This document shows positions 44,180-53,027 of a stretch of DNA of 64,000 nucleotides, piece by piece. The DNA comes from Ancrocorticia populi (GTDB lineage Bacteria > Actinomycetota > Actinomycetes > Actinomycetales > Actinomycetaceae). The DNA lies in the NCBI RefSeq assembly GCF_003123745.1, contig NZ_QETB01000005.1, positions 186,001-250,000 on the forward strand, written 5' to 3'. A model generated the notes under the pieces. It saw nothing but the letters and a program-made list of their open reading frames with translations. It had not been told where the DNA came from and searched no databases. Each line of letters starts with the position of its first letter. Position 1 is the first letter of the stretch. The translations under genes were made by a program, and so were the position numbers.

Positions 44180-45576
44180 TTGCCGTAACTCTTGGACAGT
44201 TGGTGGAGGATGTTCACGGGACGTTCGCCGGTTCCGGTGAGTCCCTTGTGACTGACTTGAGCACTGATACTCGGACCATTGAGCCGGGATCAGTGTTTGC
44301 CGCCATCAAGGGGGAGCGTGTGGACGGCGCCGCTCTGGCTGGTGATGCTCTTCAGGCGGGTGCCGTGGCGGTACTGACCAGCGACCCGGCTACGGCAGCT
44401 CAGAGTGGTGTGCAGGATGATCAGATTATCGTGGTACCCGACGTTCAGCGGGCAATCGGAGATCTTGCGCGCGCTAACCTTGAGCGTACCCGGGCAACGG
44501 GCCGCCCCGATTTTAAGATTGTGGCTATCACCGGTTCAGTGGGTAAGACAACCACGAAGGATTTGCTGGCCTCGATTCTGGCCTCTCGGGGGCCGATCAT
44601 TGCTCCCGTAGGATCGTTTAACAATGAATTGGGCTTACCCCTCACGGCTCTGAAGGCTGACGAGTCTACGGCCACTCTGGTGCTGGAGATGGGCGCCGAT
44701 CACATTGGCAACATCGAATACTTGACGAGTATCGCGCCGCCGGACATATGCGCCGTGTTAATCGTCGCGCGCGCCCACCTGGGAGAATTTGGCGGAATTG
44801 AGAACGTAGCGCGGGCCAAGTCCGAGCTGGTGGTGGGAACTCGCGCTGGGGGTCCCGTTGTGCTCAACGCGGACGATCCTCGCGTTTTCGGGATGAGGGA
44901 TCTGGCAAAGGGTCCTGTCACCACGTTTTCACCGTCTGGAAACGGAGATGTCTCCGCTCAGTCAGTCCGCGTGGATCCCGCTGGGCGTGCAAGCTTCACC
45001 CTTGTCACATCAGTGGGGCGTGAAAGCGTAAACCTCAGACTGGTGGGCGCCCACCATGTTTCCAATGCCCTTGCTGCGGCAACAGTGGCCCTCGTTATGG
45101 GGATCGACCTCCACACTATCGCTCGCGTGCTTTCCACAACGGGTCCTGCAAGCCCCCACCGTATGGACGTGCGCACGATTAGCGGCATCACCTTTATCGA
45201 TGATTCATACAACGGAAATCCTGATTCGATGAGGGCAGGGTTTGCTGCCCTCGGGCACTTGGGCCGGGAAAGGCGACGCATCGCCGTTATCGGAGCCATG
45301 CTAGAACTTGGGGATGCAACTAACGACGAGCACGCGGCGCTCGCGAAAGTGGCAAAGGACGCCGGCGTAGCGATCATGATATGCGTGGGGGATTCGCATA
45401 CTCTTGATGTAGCTGCTACTGCGGAGGGAATCGACGTGTTTAGTGCGGCGAGTCCCGAAGAGGCCATCGGGGTACTGCGTCACCTGCTTCAGGCTGGAGA
45501 TGCAGTATTACTCAAGGGTTCGAACGGATCTGGGCTGTGGCGAGTAGCGGACGCCATGTTTGGGAAGGAGTCCTAG
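44176..45576 (+). CDS. murF: UDP-MurNAc-tripeptide--D-Ala-D-Ala ligase
   Basis: MurF adds D-Ala-D-Ala to complete the pentapeptide precursor. The 466-residue protein has ATP loop TGSVGKTTTKD near 118, EMGADHIGNIEYLTSI near 172, NADDPRVF near 232 and the C-terminal-domain DDSYNGNPDSM near 338. The GTG start overlaps the murE stop by 4 nt. Its stop is immediately followed by the mraY ATG, with no base between. Confidence 0.95.
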   Translation: MIAVTLGQLVEDVHGTFAGSGESLVTDLSTDTRTIEPGSVFAAIKGERVDGAALAGDALQAGAVAVLTSDPATAAQSGVQDDQIIVVPDVQRAIGDLARANLERTRATGRPDFKIVAITGSVGKTTTKDLLASILASRGPIIAPVGSFNNELGLPLTALKADESTATLVLEMGADHIGNIEYLTSIAPPDICAVLIVARAHLGEFGGIENVARAKSELVVGTRAGGPVVLNADDPRVFGMRDLAKGPVTTFSPSGNGDVSAQSVRVDPAGRASFTLVTSVGRESVNLRLVGAHHVSNALAAATVALVMGIDLHTIARVLSTTGPASPHRMDVRTISGITFIDDSYNGNPDSMRAGFAALGHLGRERRRIAVIGAMLELGDATNDEHAALAKVAKDAGVAIMICVGDSHTLDVAATAEGIDVFSAASPEEAIGVLRHLLQAGDAVLLKGSNGSGLWRVADAMFGKES

Positions 45577-46662
45577 ATGCTAGCGATCATGATTGCGGCG
45601 GCAGTTAGCCTCATTATTTCCCTTGCAGGAACCCCTCTCCTCATCAAGTTCTTAGTATCCCGCCAGTATGGCCAGTTCATTCGTCAAGATGGGCCAACAA
45701 CTCACCTCACGAAGCGCGGAACGCCTACGATGGGCGGCCTTATCATTATCTTGGCCACCGTGCTCGGTTACGGCATCGCTAACCTAACCTCTGGCCGTGC
45801 CCCGAACGCTTCGGGCCTTCTCCTCATCTTTCTCATGGTTGGGCTTGGAGCCATAGGCTTTCTCGATGACTTCTCGAAGATCCGGCAAAAACAGTCCGAG
45901 GGGCTGACGCCGTGGGCCAAGATCATCGGGCAGGCCGCCATTGGCATTACGTTCGCGGTTTTGGCGCTGCAGTTCAGGAACGCGGATAACAGGACGCCCG
46001 CCTCAACTAGGCTGTCCTTCATCCGAGACTCCAATCTAGACTTGGCCTTTTGGGGCGCTGGTATTGGGCTTGTACTCTTCGTTATTTGGGCGAACTTTCT
46101 TATCACGGCCTGGTCTAACGCTGTCAATTTGACGGATGGCCTCGATGGCTTGGCCACCGGAGTCTCGATGGTCGCCTTTGGCGCCTACGCGATTTTGACC
46201 ACGTGGCAGTCAAATCAGGCATGTCAGGGTGTGCTTGGCGCAAGCCCGGGTTGCTATGACATTCGCGATCCGCGCGACCTCGCGATATTCTCCGCCGCAG
46301 TCCTTGGAGCATGCTTTGGCTTCCTTTGGTGGAATACTTCTCCCGCCCAGATCTTTATGGGAGATACTGGCTCACTCGCATTGGGTGGCGCATTTGCGGG
46401 CTTGTCCATCTTCACCCACACCGAGTTCCTCGCGATCATCATTGGCGGAGTGTATCTCCTCGAAGTAATGTCAGACGTTATCCAAGTGGGATTCTTTAAA
46501 CTCACGCGAAAGCGCATTTTTAGAATGGCGCCGCTCCATCACCACTTCGAGCTGAAGGGGTGGAAGGAAGTCACCGTCGTGGTCCGGTTCTGGATCGTTG
46601 CTGCCCTTTTCGCCGTGGTGGGCATGGGCATCTTCTACGCTGAATGGCTGGCCCAGCAGTGA
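45577..46662 (+). CDS. mraY: Phospho-MurNAc-pentapeptide transferase
   Basis: MraY loads the precursor onto undecaprenyl phosphate to give lipid I in the membrane. The 361-residue, ten-helix protein shows the catalytic aspartates in FLDDFSKIRQ near 90 and in NAVNLTDGLDGLA near 180. FMGDTGSLALGG near 260 and the histidine loop APLHHHFELKGW near 310 are also typical. It starts directly after the murF stop and overlaps the next gene. Confidence 0.96.
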   Translation: MLAIMIAAAVSLIISLAGTPLLIKFLVSRQYGQFIRQDGPTTHLTKRGTPTMGGLIIILATVLGYGIANLTSGRAPNASGLLLIFLMVGLGAIGFLDDFSKIRQKQSEGLTPWAKIIGQAAIGITFAVLALQFRNADNRTPASTRLSFIRDSNLDLAFWGAGIGLVLFVIWANFLITAWSNAVNLTDGLDGLATGVSMVAFGAYAILTTWQSNQACQGVLGASPGCYDIRDPRDLAIFSAAVLGACFGFLWWNTSPAQIFMGDTGSLALGGAFAGLSIFTHTEFLAIIIGGVYLLEVMSDVIQVGFFKLTRKRIFRMAPLHHHFELKGWKEVTVVVRFWIVAALFAVVGMGIFYAEWLAQQ

Positions 46663-48119
46663 ACATCCCCGCGGCAGAATCATTTAACGGCCGTCGGGTC
46701 GCGATCCTCGGATTGGGGAAATCAGGTGTTGCCAGTCTCGAGGCTCTGTCCGAGCACACGGGCGCGATACTGAGCGCGTGGGATTCGAGCGTACAAGCCA
46801 TCGATTCATTAGAGATCGGCGTGGATCGCTCCGGTAGCGACGAAGATCCCGTGAAACTCGCTCACGAGATCCTTCGCTGGCAACCCGACATTGTCATCCT
46901 CGCCCCGGGCATCCGGGAGGTCAGCCCTCTCTTCACCACTCTTGAGGATGCGGGAATCCCGCTGTGGAGCGAGATCGAGCTCGCTTGGCAGCTCCGCGCG
47001 GCGAGAGAAGGAGCATACGCTCCGTGGCTCTGCGTCACCGGCACGAATGGCAAAACCACCACGGTGTCCATGCTGGCAGAAATTCTTCAGCACGCGGGCC
47101 TTTCTGGTGCAGCGATCGGCAACGTGGGTTCACCCGCAGTAGCCGAAGTGACCCGGTTGGATCAGGATGCACCACGCGCCTTTGCGGTTGAGCTTTCGTC
47201 TTTCCAGCTCAAAACAACCCATAGCGTCTCACCAATAGGTGCCTCTTGTCTTAACATCGCCGACGATCATCTGGAATGGCACGGGAGCCGTGAGGCGTAC
47301 TGGAGTGCAAAGGCTCGGGTGTATGAAAACACTCAGGTCGCGTGCGTTTATCCCGTTGGCGATTCGAGTGTTCAATCGATGGTTGATGGTGCCGATGTGG
47401 TTGAGGGCGCCCGCGCTGTTGGCGTGACCCTTGGTATTCCATCAGTGGGCGATGTTGGCCTAGTCAACGATATCGCTGTGGATCGAGCATTCGGAACGGC
47501 GCGATGGAACGAGGGTGTGGAGCTTTTCGAGCTCTCCGATCTGGAGCACCTCGCGCCCAGTGGCACTGAGTTGCCGGCACATATCGTGTGGGACGCGCTT
47601 ACAGCGGCGGCGCTGGCACGCAGCGCTGGTGTTGAACCGCGGGCCATCCGCGCTGCCCTTTCCTCCTTCCAGGGGGGACACCACCGGATCGAGTTAATCG
47701 ACACTGTGGATGGCGTTGCATACGTGGATGATTCCAAGGCAACCAACGCACACGCCGCACGCGCCTCGATCATGGGCTGCGCGGACTCATCGGTGGTCTG
47801 GATTGCCGGAGGGCAAGCAAAAGGCTCGCGATTCAACGATTTGGTGGATCAAGTTCGCGAGAAGCTCCAAGCGGTGATCGTGATTGGGAAGGATCAGGAA
47901 CCCTGGCGGGACGCCCTAGAGGGTACCGACCTCCCAGTGGAGTGGATTGCGCCAGATTCGATCGATCCCATGGGGGAAGCCGTTCAGGCTGCTCATCGGA
48001 TAGCACGGGAGCCAGCAACGGTGTTGCTGGCTCCCGCATCGGCTTCTATGGACCAATTCACGTCCTATGCAGCCCGGGGGAGCGCGTTCGCGGATGCGGT
48101 TCGGAGGATACGTGGCTGA
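46644..48119 (+). CDS. murD: UDP-N-acetylmuramoyl-L-alanine--D-glutamate ligase
   Basis: MurD adds D-Glu to UDP-MurNAc-L-Ala. The longest frame has 491 residues from ATG 46644. A GTG at 46659 overlapping the mraY stop by 4 nt is equally plausible, because most junctions here have this form. AILGLGKSGVASLEAL near 22 is the N-terminal nucleotide-binding motif, CVTGTNGKTTT near 130 the ATP loop, and YVDDSKATNAHA near 355 belongs to the C-terminal domain. The end overlaps ftsW by 8 nt. Confidence 0.95.
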   Translation: MAGPAVNIPAAESFNGRRVAILGLGKSGVASLEALSEHTGAILSAWDSSVQAIDSLEIGVDRSGSDEDPVKLAHEILRWQPDIVILAPGIREVSPLFTTLEDAGIPLWSEIELAWQLRAAREGAYAPWLCVTGTNGKTTTVSMLAEILQHAGLSGAAIGNVGSPAVAEVTRLDQDAPRAFAVELSSFQLKTTHSVSPIGASCLNIADDHLEWHGSREAYWSAKARVYENTQVACVYPVGDSSVQSMVDGADVVEGARAVGVTLGIPSVGDVGLVNDIAVDRAFGTARWNEGVELFELSDLEHLAPSGTELPAHIVWDALTAAALARSAGVEPRAIRAALSSFQGGHHRIELIDTVDGVAYVDDSKATNAHAARASIMGCADSSVVWIAGGQAKGSRFNDLVDQVREKLQAVIVIGKDQEPWRDALEGTDLPVEWIAPDSIDPMGEAVQAAHRIAREPATVLLAPASASMDQFTSYAARGSAFADAVRRIRG

Positions 48120-49359
48120 TGGTGAATCTTCCCGTATAACGTGGCTGCGCCGGGCAACGGGTGAATCCGAGGTGCGTGACATCATGCGCCAATCGGTTAT
48201 CTCCACTCTGATTGCATCATTTGTCTTGCTAACCCTTGGCCTGGTCATGGTCTACTCTGCCACGGCTCCAGCCGGCATTAGGGATGCCGAAAGCGTGTCA
48301 ATTGGGGCCTTTCGCACGGCCAATACACACCTCATATTGTCTCTGGTTGGTGTGGCCGTTGGGGGTGTCTGCTCCTTCATCCCCGTGCACTGGTATTCAC
48401 GCCTCGCCAACTGGATGTTTGGACTGGGCATTTTGCTTCAGGCGTTAGTTCTGACCCCGCTTGGTGTGGGCGTGGGAGGCAACAAAAACTGGATCAAGAT
48501 TGGTGGGGTCCAGCTCCAGCCGTCCGAGCTTCTCAAGGTGGCAACCATTGTGTGGCTGGCCGCCCAGTTGTCCAAACTTCATGCCGAACATCGGGGTTGG
48601 CGTGATTACATGGTGCCGAGCGGCATCGGGGCCGGTGCCGCCTTCATCTGTGTCATGTTGGGCGGCGATTTGGGAACTGGCCTGATTTTCATCCTCATCG
48701 CCGCGGGAGCCTTCTGGCTTGCCGATATGCCAGGCCGCTACTTCGTGGTGATCGGGGCACCGATCATGGTGATGGCCGGCTTCCTCGTGGCTATCTCGGA
48801 CTCTCGGCGCACCCGTGTCTTTGACTTCGTGGGAAACCTGTTTGCGATGCCAGACTCGCAGCATCCCACCCAACCGGACTTCGCGCTGTGGGCATTTGGC
48901 TCGGGAGGTATTGGCGGATCGGGCCTCGGAACAGGTGCTGAGAAATGGCCCGGTAACCTTGCAGAAGCGCAAACCGATTACATCTTCGCCGTGGTTGGTG
49001 AAGAACTCGGTTTGGGTGGCTGCGCGCTTGTTATCTGTATGTTCCTTTTGTTGGCGTGGAGCCTCATCAGAGTAAGCATGAACCACCCCAGCAAGTTTGG
49101 CCGAATCCTCGTGGGCCTTGTTGCCGTCTGGATCTGCGGACAGGCGTTCGCCAATATGCTGGTAGTGACAGGGCTGCTGCCGGTTTTTGGAGTCCCACTG
49201 CCGTTCATGTCCCAAGGCGGAACCGCGGTGATCGCGGCGCTTTTAGGGATCGGGGTCAGTGTGTCCGCAATGCTATCTGTTCCGGGTGTACGCGATTCCT
49301 TTAAGGTCCACGGATCCATCGCTGAAGGTGCCCGTGCCGTATTGAAGAGGGGAAAGTGA
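48112..49359 (+). CDS. ftsW: Septal peptidoglycan glycosyltransferase FtsW
   Basis: This SEDS-family membrane protein polymerises lipid II at the septum with FtsI. The GTG at 48112 has GGAGG 5 nt upstream and gives 415 residues; an ATG at 48067 would overlap murD by 53 nt. Ten membrane helices are visible. Family motifs are KNWIKIGGVQLQPSELLK near 124, RYFVVIG and RRTRVFDF near 225, and the late PVFGVPLPFMSQGGTA near 362. It ends one base before murG. Confidence 0.95.
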   Translation: MADGESSRITWLRRATGESEVRDIMRQSVISTLIASFVLLTLGLVMVYSATAPAGIRDAESVSIGAFRTANTHLILSLVGVAVGGVCSFIPVHWYSRLANWMFGLGILLQALVLTPLGVGVGGNKNWIKIGGVQLQPSELLKVATIVWLAAQLSKLHAEHRGWRDYMVPSGIGAGAAFICVMLGGDLGTGLIFILIAAGAFWLADMPGRYFVVIGAPIMVMAGFLVAISDSRRTRVFDFVGNLFAMPDSQHPTQPDFALWAFGSGGIGGSGLGTGAEKWPGNLAEAQTDYIFAVVGEELGLGGCALVICMFLLLAWSLIRVSMNHPSKFGRILVGLVAVWICGQAFANMLVVTGLLPVFGVPLPFMSQGGTAVIAALLGIGVSVSAMLSVPGVRDSFKVHGSIAEGARAVLKRGK

Positions 49360-49360
49360 A

Positions 49361-50470
49361 ATGAGTGAAACTATTCATGCTGTTCTAGCCGGAGGGGGAA
49401 CAGCTGGTCACGTGAACCCTTTGCTCTCCACGGCGATTGCGCTTCAGGGCCGAGGTGTCGAGGTGAGTGCCGTCGGAACCCCTGAGGGCTTAGAGACTGA
49501 TCTTGTCCCTGCGGCGGGAATCGAACTGGACACAATCGAGAAGGTGCCGTTTCCACGCCGGCCAAATGGAGCCATGTTGGCTTTCCCAAGCAGGTTCCGC
49601 GCGGCCGTATCGCACGCGGACGAGATCTTGACCAACAGAAACGCCGATGTGATGGTGGGCTTTGGAGGCTTCGTCTCCACTCCCATGTATCTCGCGGCTA
49701 GGCGCCGGGGCATCCCTGTGATCATTCACGAGCAGAATGCGAAGCAGGGGCTAGCCAATCGCTATGGCGCACGGTTCGCCAAGGTGGTAGCCCTGACGTT
49801 TCCCTCTACCTCCCTTAAGGCGCGAGATGGCGAGACTGTGGCTATTGGCCTACCGTTGCGTCCCGCAATCGCAGAGCTTGCTTGGGAGCGTTTGACCGAT
49901 CCTCGTGGGGCTCGCGTGAGTGCGGCACAGAAACTCGGGCTGGACCCGGATAAGACAACGCTCGTGGTTACCGGGGGATCGCTCGGGGCACAGCACCTGA
50001 ACGAAGTGGTTGAGCAGTGCCTTCCGCTTCTCGCGGATGTTCAGGTGCTTCACCTCACGGGCCGTGGCAAAGATGGAGCTATTCGTCAGGCCACTGAGTC
50101 CATGCCTGATTACCACGTACTTGATTACCTGTCCGAGATGGAGAATGCCTACGCCGTAGCGGACCTTGTACTGTGCCGCTCTGGAGCGGGAACCGTGGCA
50201 GAACTGAGCGCGCTAGGTATCCCCGCGTTCTTCGTTCCACTCGCCATCGGGAATGGCGAACAGGAGCTGAACGCGGCGGATTCCATCCGAGCCGGTGGCG
50301 CACTCCTAGTCCGCGACAAACAGTTTGACGCTCAGGTAATGACCCAGCAGGTTATCCCGCTCCTCGCCGCCCCTGAGAAGCTCGCGGGAATGGGTGAGGC
50401 TGCCCGGGGTGTCAGCCCCGTGGACGCCGCGGAGAAGCTCGCCGATCTTGTGCTGAAAGTTGGGAGGTAG
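49361..50470 (+). CDS. murG: UDP-GlcNAc--MurNAc-pentapeptide (lipid I) GlcNAc transferase
   Basis: MurG converts lipid I to lipid II on the inner face of the membrane. The 369-residue GT-B protein has the first glycine loop GGGTAGHVNPLL near 11 and the second in VTGGSLGAQHLNE near 200. GFGGFVSTPMYLAARRRGIPV near 98 and the UDP-GlcNAc region CRSGAGTVAEL near 270 are conserved. The ATG follows AAGTGAA and the ftsW stop. The murC start region overlaps its end only slightly. Confidence 0.95.
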   Translation: MSETIHAVLAGGGTAGHVNPLLSTAIALQGRGVEVSAVGTPEGLETDLVPAAGIELDTIEKVPFPRRPNGAMLAFPSRFRAAVSHADEILTNRNADVMVGFGGFVSTPMYLAARRRGIPVIIHEQNAKQGLANRYGARFAKVVALTFPSTSLKARDGETVAIGLPLRPAIAELAWERLTDPRGARVSAAQKLGLDPDKTTLVVTGGSLGAQHLNEVVEQCLPLLADVQVLHLTGRGKDGAIRQATESMPDYHVLDYLSEMENAYAVADLVLCRSGAGTVAELSALGIPAFFVPLAIGNGEQELNAADSIRAGGALLVRDKQFDAQVMTQQVIPLLAAPEKLAGMGEAARGVSPVDAAEKLADLVLKVGR

Positions 50471-50474
50471 CCCG

Positions 50475-51842
50475 TTGGGTTATTACTTTATTGGAATCGG
50501 TGGGGCGGGAATGTCCGTCGTCGCCGAACTTCTTCTTGCTGAAGGCCAGAACATCTCGGGCTCCGATGCCAAAGCGAGCACCACAACGGACTATCTTGCG
50601 GGTCTTGGAATCAACGTATTTATCGGGCAGGACGCAAGTAACGTTCCAGAAGATGCAACGGTGGTGACCTCCTCGGCCATTCGCGAATCTAACCCGGAAC
50701 TCGCCATCGCGAGGATGCGGGGACAGAGCATTATGCACAGGTCCGAAGCTCTCGCGCTGGCCTCGCGTGGACGCCAGTTCGTAGCGGTTGCCGGTGCACA
50801 CGGAAAAACAACAACGTCTGCGATGCTCGCATCAGTGCTCCGAGAATTGGAGGGCGATCCTTCGTGGGCGATTGGCGGAACGGTGACAGGGATTGGGGCT
50901 GGCGGACATCGGGGAAGCGGCTCGGTTTTCGTTGCGGAGGCGGATGAATCAGACGCCTCGTTCCTGAACTATTCACCTCGATTGGAGATTGTCACCAACG
51001 TAGAGCCCGATCATCTTGATCACTACGGCACAGCTCAGGCATTTGAAGAGGCCTTTGTTGAGTTCGCCCATCGGCTCGTGCCCGGCGGCCTTCTGGTTGC
51101 GTGCACGGACGATCCCGGGGCGGCACGGTTGGCGGCTAGCGCCGCAACGGCCGGAATTCGCCTCGTGACATACGGCAGAGGCGAGGGGTTGAGCACGGCG
51201 GAGCGTCACGTGCGGATCAGCGAGGAGTCTCATAGCGGCGGCCGGGCCCGGGGTGTATTCAGTGATTCGACTGGATCCTATGACGTAGAGCTGCAGATTG
51301 TGGGAGCACATAACCTCCTCAACGCAGCGGGGACCTGGGCAGCGGCCACGGAGCTGGGATACCCCGGGACAGATGTGGCGCGCGCATTAGCAAGCTTCTC
51401 CGGGACCGGACGCCGGTTTGAGAAGCGGGGCGAAGCCGATGGGATCACCGTGATAGACGATTACGCCCATCACCCGACTGAAGTTGAGGCAACGCTGATG
51501 GCTGCACGGGAATACGCGGGCGAGGGCCGTGTGATCGCTCTGTTCCAGCCGCACCTTTATTCGCGAACCCAGAACTTCGCGGCGGAGTTTGCTCAGGCGC
51601 TCTCCTTGGCCGATCGGGCCATCGTCACGGCCGTCTACGCTGCACGTGAGGATCCGATTCCGGGCGTTGAAGGCAGCCTTATTTCGGATCTAATGGCCGG
51701 GGGCGAATTTGTAGAGGATCGGGCAGAAGCTGCGGCCCACGCGGCAGATGTGGCTAGCGCGGGTGATGTGATCTTGACAATCGGCGCGGGTGACGTGACT
51801 GAGCTAGGCCCGGTGATCCTCGAGAGAATCGCGCACCGATGA
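50475..51842 (+). CDS. murC: UDP-N-acetylmuramate--L-alanine ligase
   Basis: MurC adds the first amino acid, L-Ala. I chose a TTG at 50475 because GGGAGG lies 7 nt upstream and the protein then begins MGYYFIGIGGAGMS, the usual N-terminus; a TTG at 50460 would add five residues. It has 455 residues. AGAHGKTTTSAML near 108 is the ATP loop, EADESDASFL near 156, NVEPDHLDHY near 178, and DDYAHHPTEVEATL near 330. A TTG start on a single essential gene may lower its translation. It overlaps ftsQ by 4 nt. Confidence 0.94.
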   Translation: MGYYFIGIGGAGMSVVAELLLAEGQNISGSDAKASTTTDYLAGLGINVFIGQDASNVPEDATVVTSSAIRESNPELAIARMRGQSIMHRSEALALASRGRQFVAVAGAHGKTTTSAMLASVLRELEGDPSWAIGGTVTGIGAGGHRGSGSVFVAEADESDASFLNYSPRLEIVTNVEPDHLDHYGTAQAFEEAFVEFAHRLVPGGLLVACTDDPGAARLAASAATAGIRLVTYGRGEGLSTAERHVRISEESHSGGRARGVFSDSTGSYDVELQIVGAHNLLNAAGTWAAATELGYPGTDVARALASFSGTGRRFEKRGEADGITVIDDYAHHPTEVEATLMAAREYAGEGRVIALFQPHLYSRTQNFAAEFAQALSLADRAIVTAVYAAREDPIPGVEGSLISDLMAGGEFVEDRAEAAAHAADVASAGDVILTIGAGDVTELGPVILERIAHR

Positions 51843-52885
51843 GAGCTCCCAAGCAGCCAAGGAAGCCGCACAGCCTCGGCGTCACGAGCGAGCGGCACGA
51901 GGGCGGGGAGATAAGCCGGGAGACCGTCCAGCGCGCCCGGCAAGATGCGGCGCCCACCTCGGAACTTAGCCCAGATGAAGCTCAGCGTGTGGCGAAATCT
52001 GTGGTGGGAAAGTGGGGAACACCTGCTTCGACGCCCAGCCCGGAGGAGCCTGAGCACAAGGCCAGTTCGGAGATTGCGAAGAAGGAAAGCCGCCCTAAGG
52101 TGACGGCTCCGAAGTTGCGGCTGCCGCGCCGGAGAAGGAAGGCGCCCCAGAGGACTGAGCTATCGGCACGGCGCGTGGAAAAGCAGGCTGAGCGGCGAAA
52201 GCTCATCGCTAAGCGAGCAGCGATAATCGGAGGAGGCATTCTCGCCGTTGTCATCCTCGTTTGGGCCCTGCTATTCTCCCCCCTTCTTGGATTGAAGGCG
52301 GACAAGGTGGAGGTGAGCGGTCTCGATTCGCAGGCGGACCTCACCGCGTCTCAGGTGCAGGAAGCAATGACTCAGTGGGAGGGGGCGCCGGTACTCCGGC
52401 TTCCTAGTGGAGATATTGAAGAGGGGCTAGTCAGCACATTCCCACTCATTGAGAGCGTTCAAGTTGGTGGGAAGCTTCCCAACGGCGCGAACGTAACCTT
52501 GAGCCTGCGAGAACCGATCGCGTGCCTGATCGAAGACAAGACCTGCGTGGCAATCGACGCCGAGGGCGTGAGGATCCCCGTTTCCGAGGAGGCAACCAGC
52601 GAGCTCCCGCATCTTAGCCTCGCGAAAGGGCAAGATGCAGCTGGAGAGGCCGCCACGAAAATGATCGATGTGCTTGATTCCCTTGAACCAGATACACGCA
52701 GCCAGGTCGAATCCATCTCCGTAGGGGAGGCCCTTCAAATGACCCTAGAGCTGAAGGATGGTGCCGAAGTGACTTGGGGGCGCTCAGAGAACAACGAGTT
52801 CAAGGCGGAGGTACTAGCGGTTCTCATGACGCAGGGAGCCTCCAGCTACGATGTCTCTGTGCCCAGCGCCCCGGTGACCGGCTGA
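51839..52885 (+). CDS. ftsQ: Cell division protein FtsQ
   Basis: This 348-residue bitopic protein belongs to the FtsQ-FtsB-FtsL complex. It has an unusually long, basic, Pro-rich cytoplasmic tail of ~125 residues, one membrane helix at ~127-147, a POTRA domain (KADKVEVSGLDSQADLTASQ region, ~152-225) and a C-terminal beta domain (to ~345). The ATG overlaps the murC stop by 4 nt. It is followed by a 142-bp gap with a hairpin before ftsZ, so ftsZ may have extra promoters or processing. Confidence 0.92.
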   Translation: MRAPKQPRKPHSLGVTSERHEGGEISRETVQRARQDAAPTSELSPDEAQRVAKSVVGKWGTPASTPSPEEPEHKASSEIAKKESRPKVTAPKLRLPRRRRKAPQRTELSARRVEKQAERRKLIAKRAAIIGGGILAVVILVWALLFSPLLGLKADKVEVSGLDSQADLTASQVQEAMTQWEGAPVLRLPSGDIEEGLVSTFPLIESVQVGGKLPNGANVTLSLREPIACLIEDKTCVAIDAEGVRIPVSEEATSELPHLSLAKGQDAAGEAATKMIDVLDSLEPDTRSQVESISVGEALQMTLELKDGAEVTWGRSENNEFKAEVLAVLMTQGASSYDVSVPSAPVTG

Positions 52886-52990
52886 GGGGAGTTTTCCTAC
52901 CTGATTACTGGCAATTGCACGACACACCGCGCCGGTCATTGAACTGAGCAGTACTTCCCTCTACCTTTTCCGCGAAGTCAGATACGGAAT

Positions 52991-53011
52991 ACCTCAAGTT
53001 CTCCTTGAGGT
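52991..53011 (+). promoter_or_regulatory. Hairpin just before the ftsZ ribosome-binding site
   Basis: ACCTCAAG (52991-52998) and CTTGAGGT (53004-53011) are perfect 8-bp arms around TTCTC. It ends 4 bp before the AAAGGA of ftsZ, so it could influence translation or mark an RNA processing site. There is no T-run. Confidence 0.5.
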
Positions 53012-53027
53012 CTGAAAGGAAGTGCCC

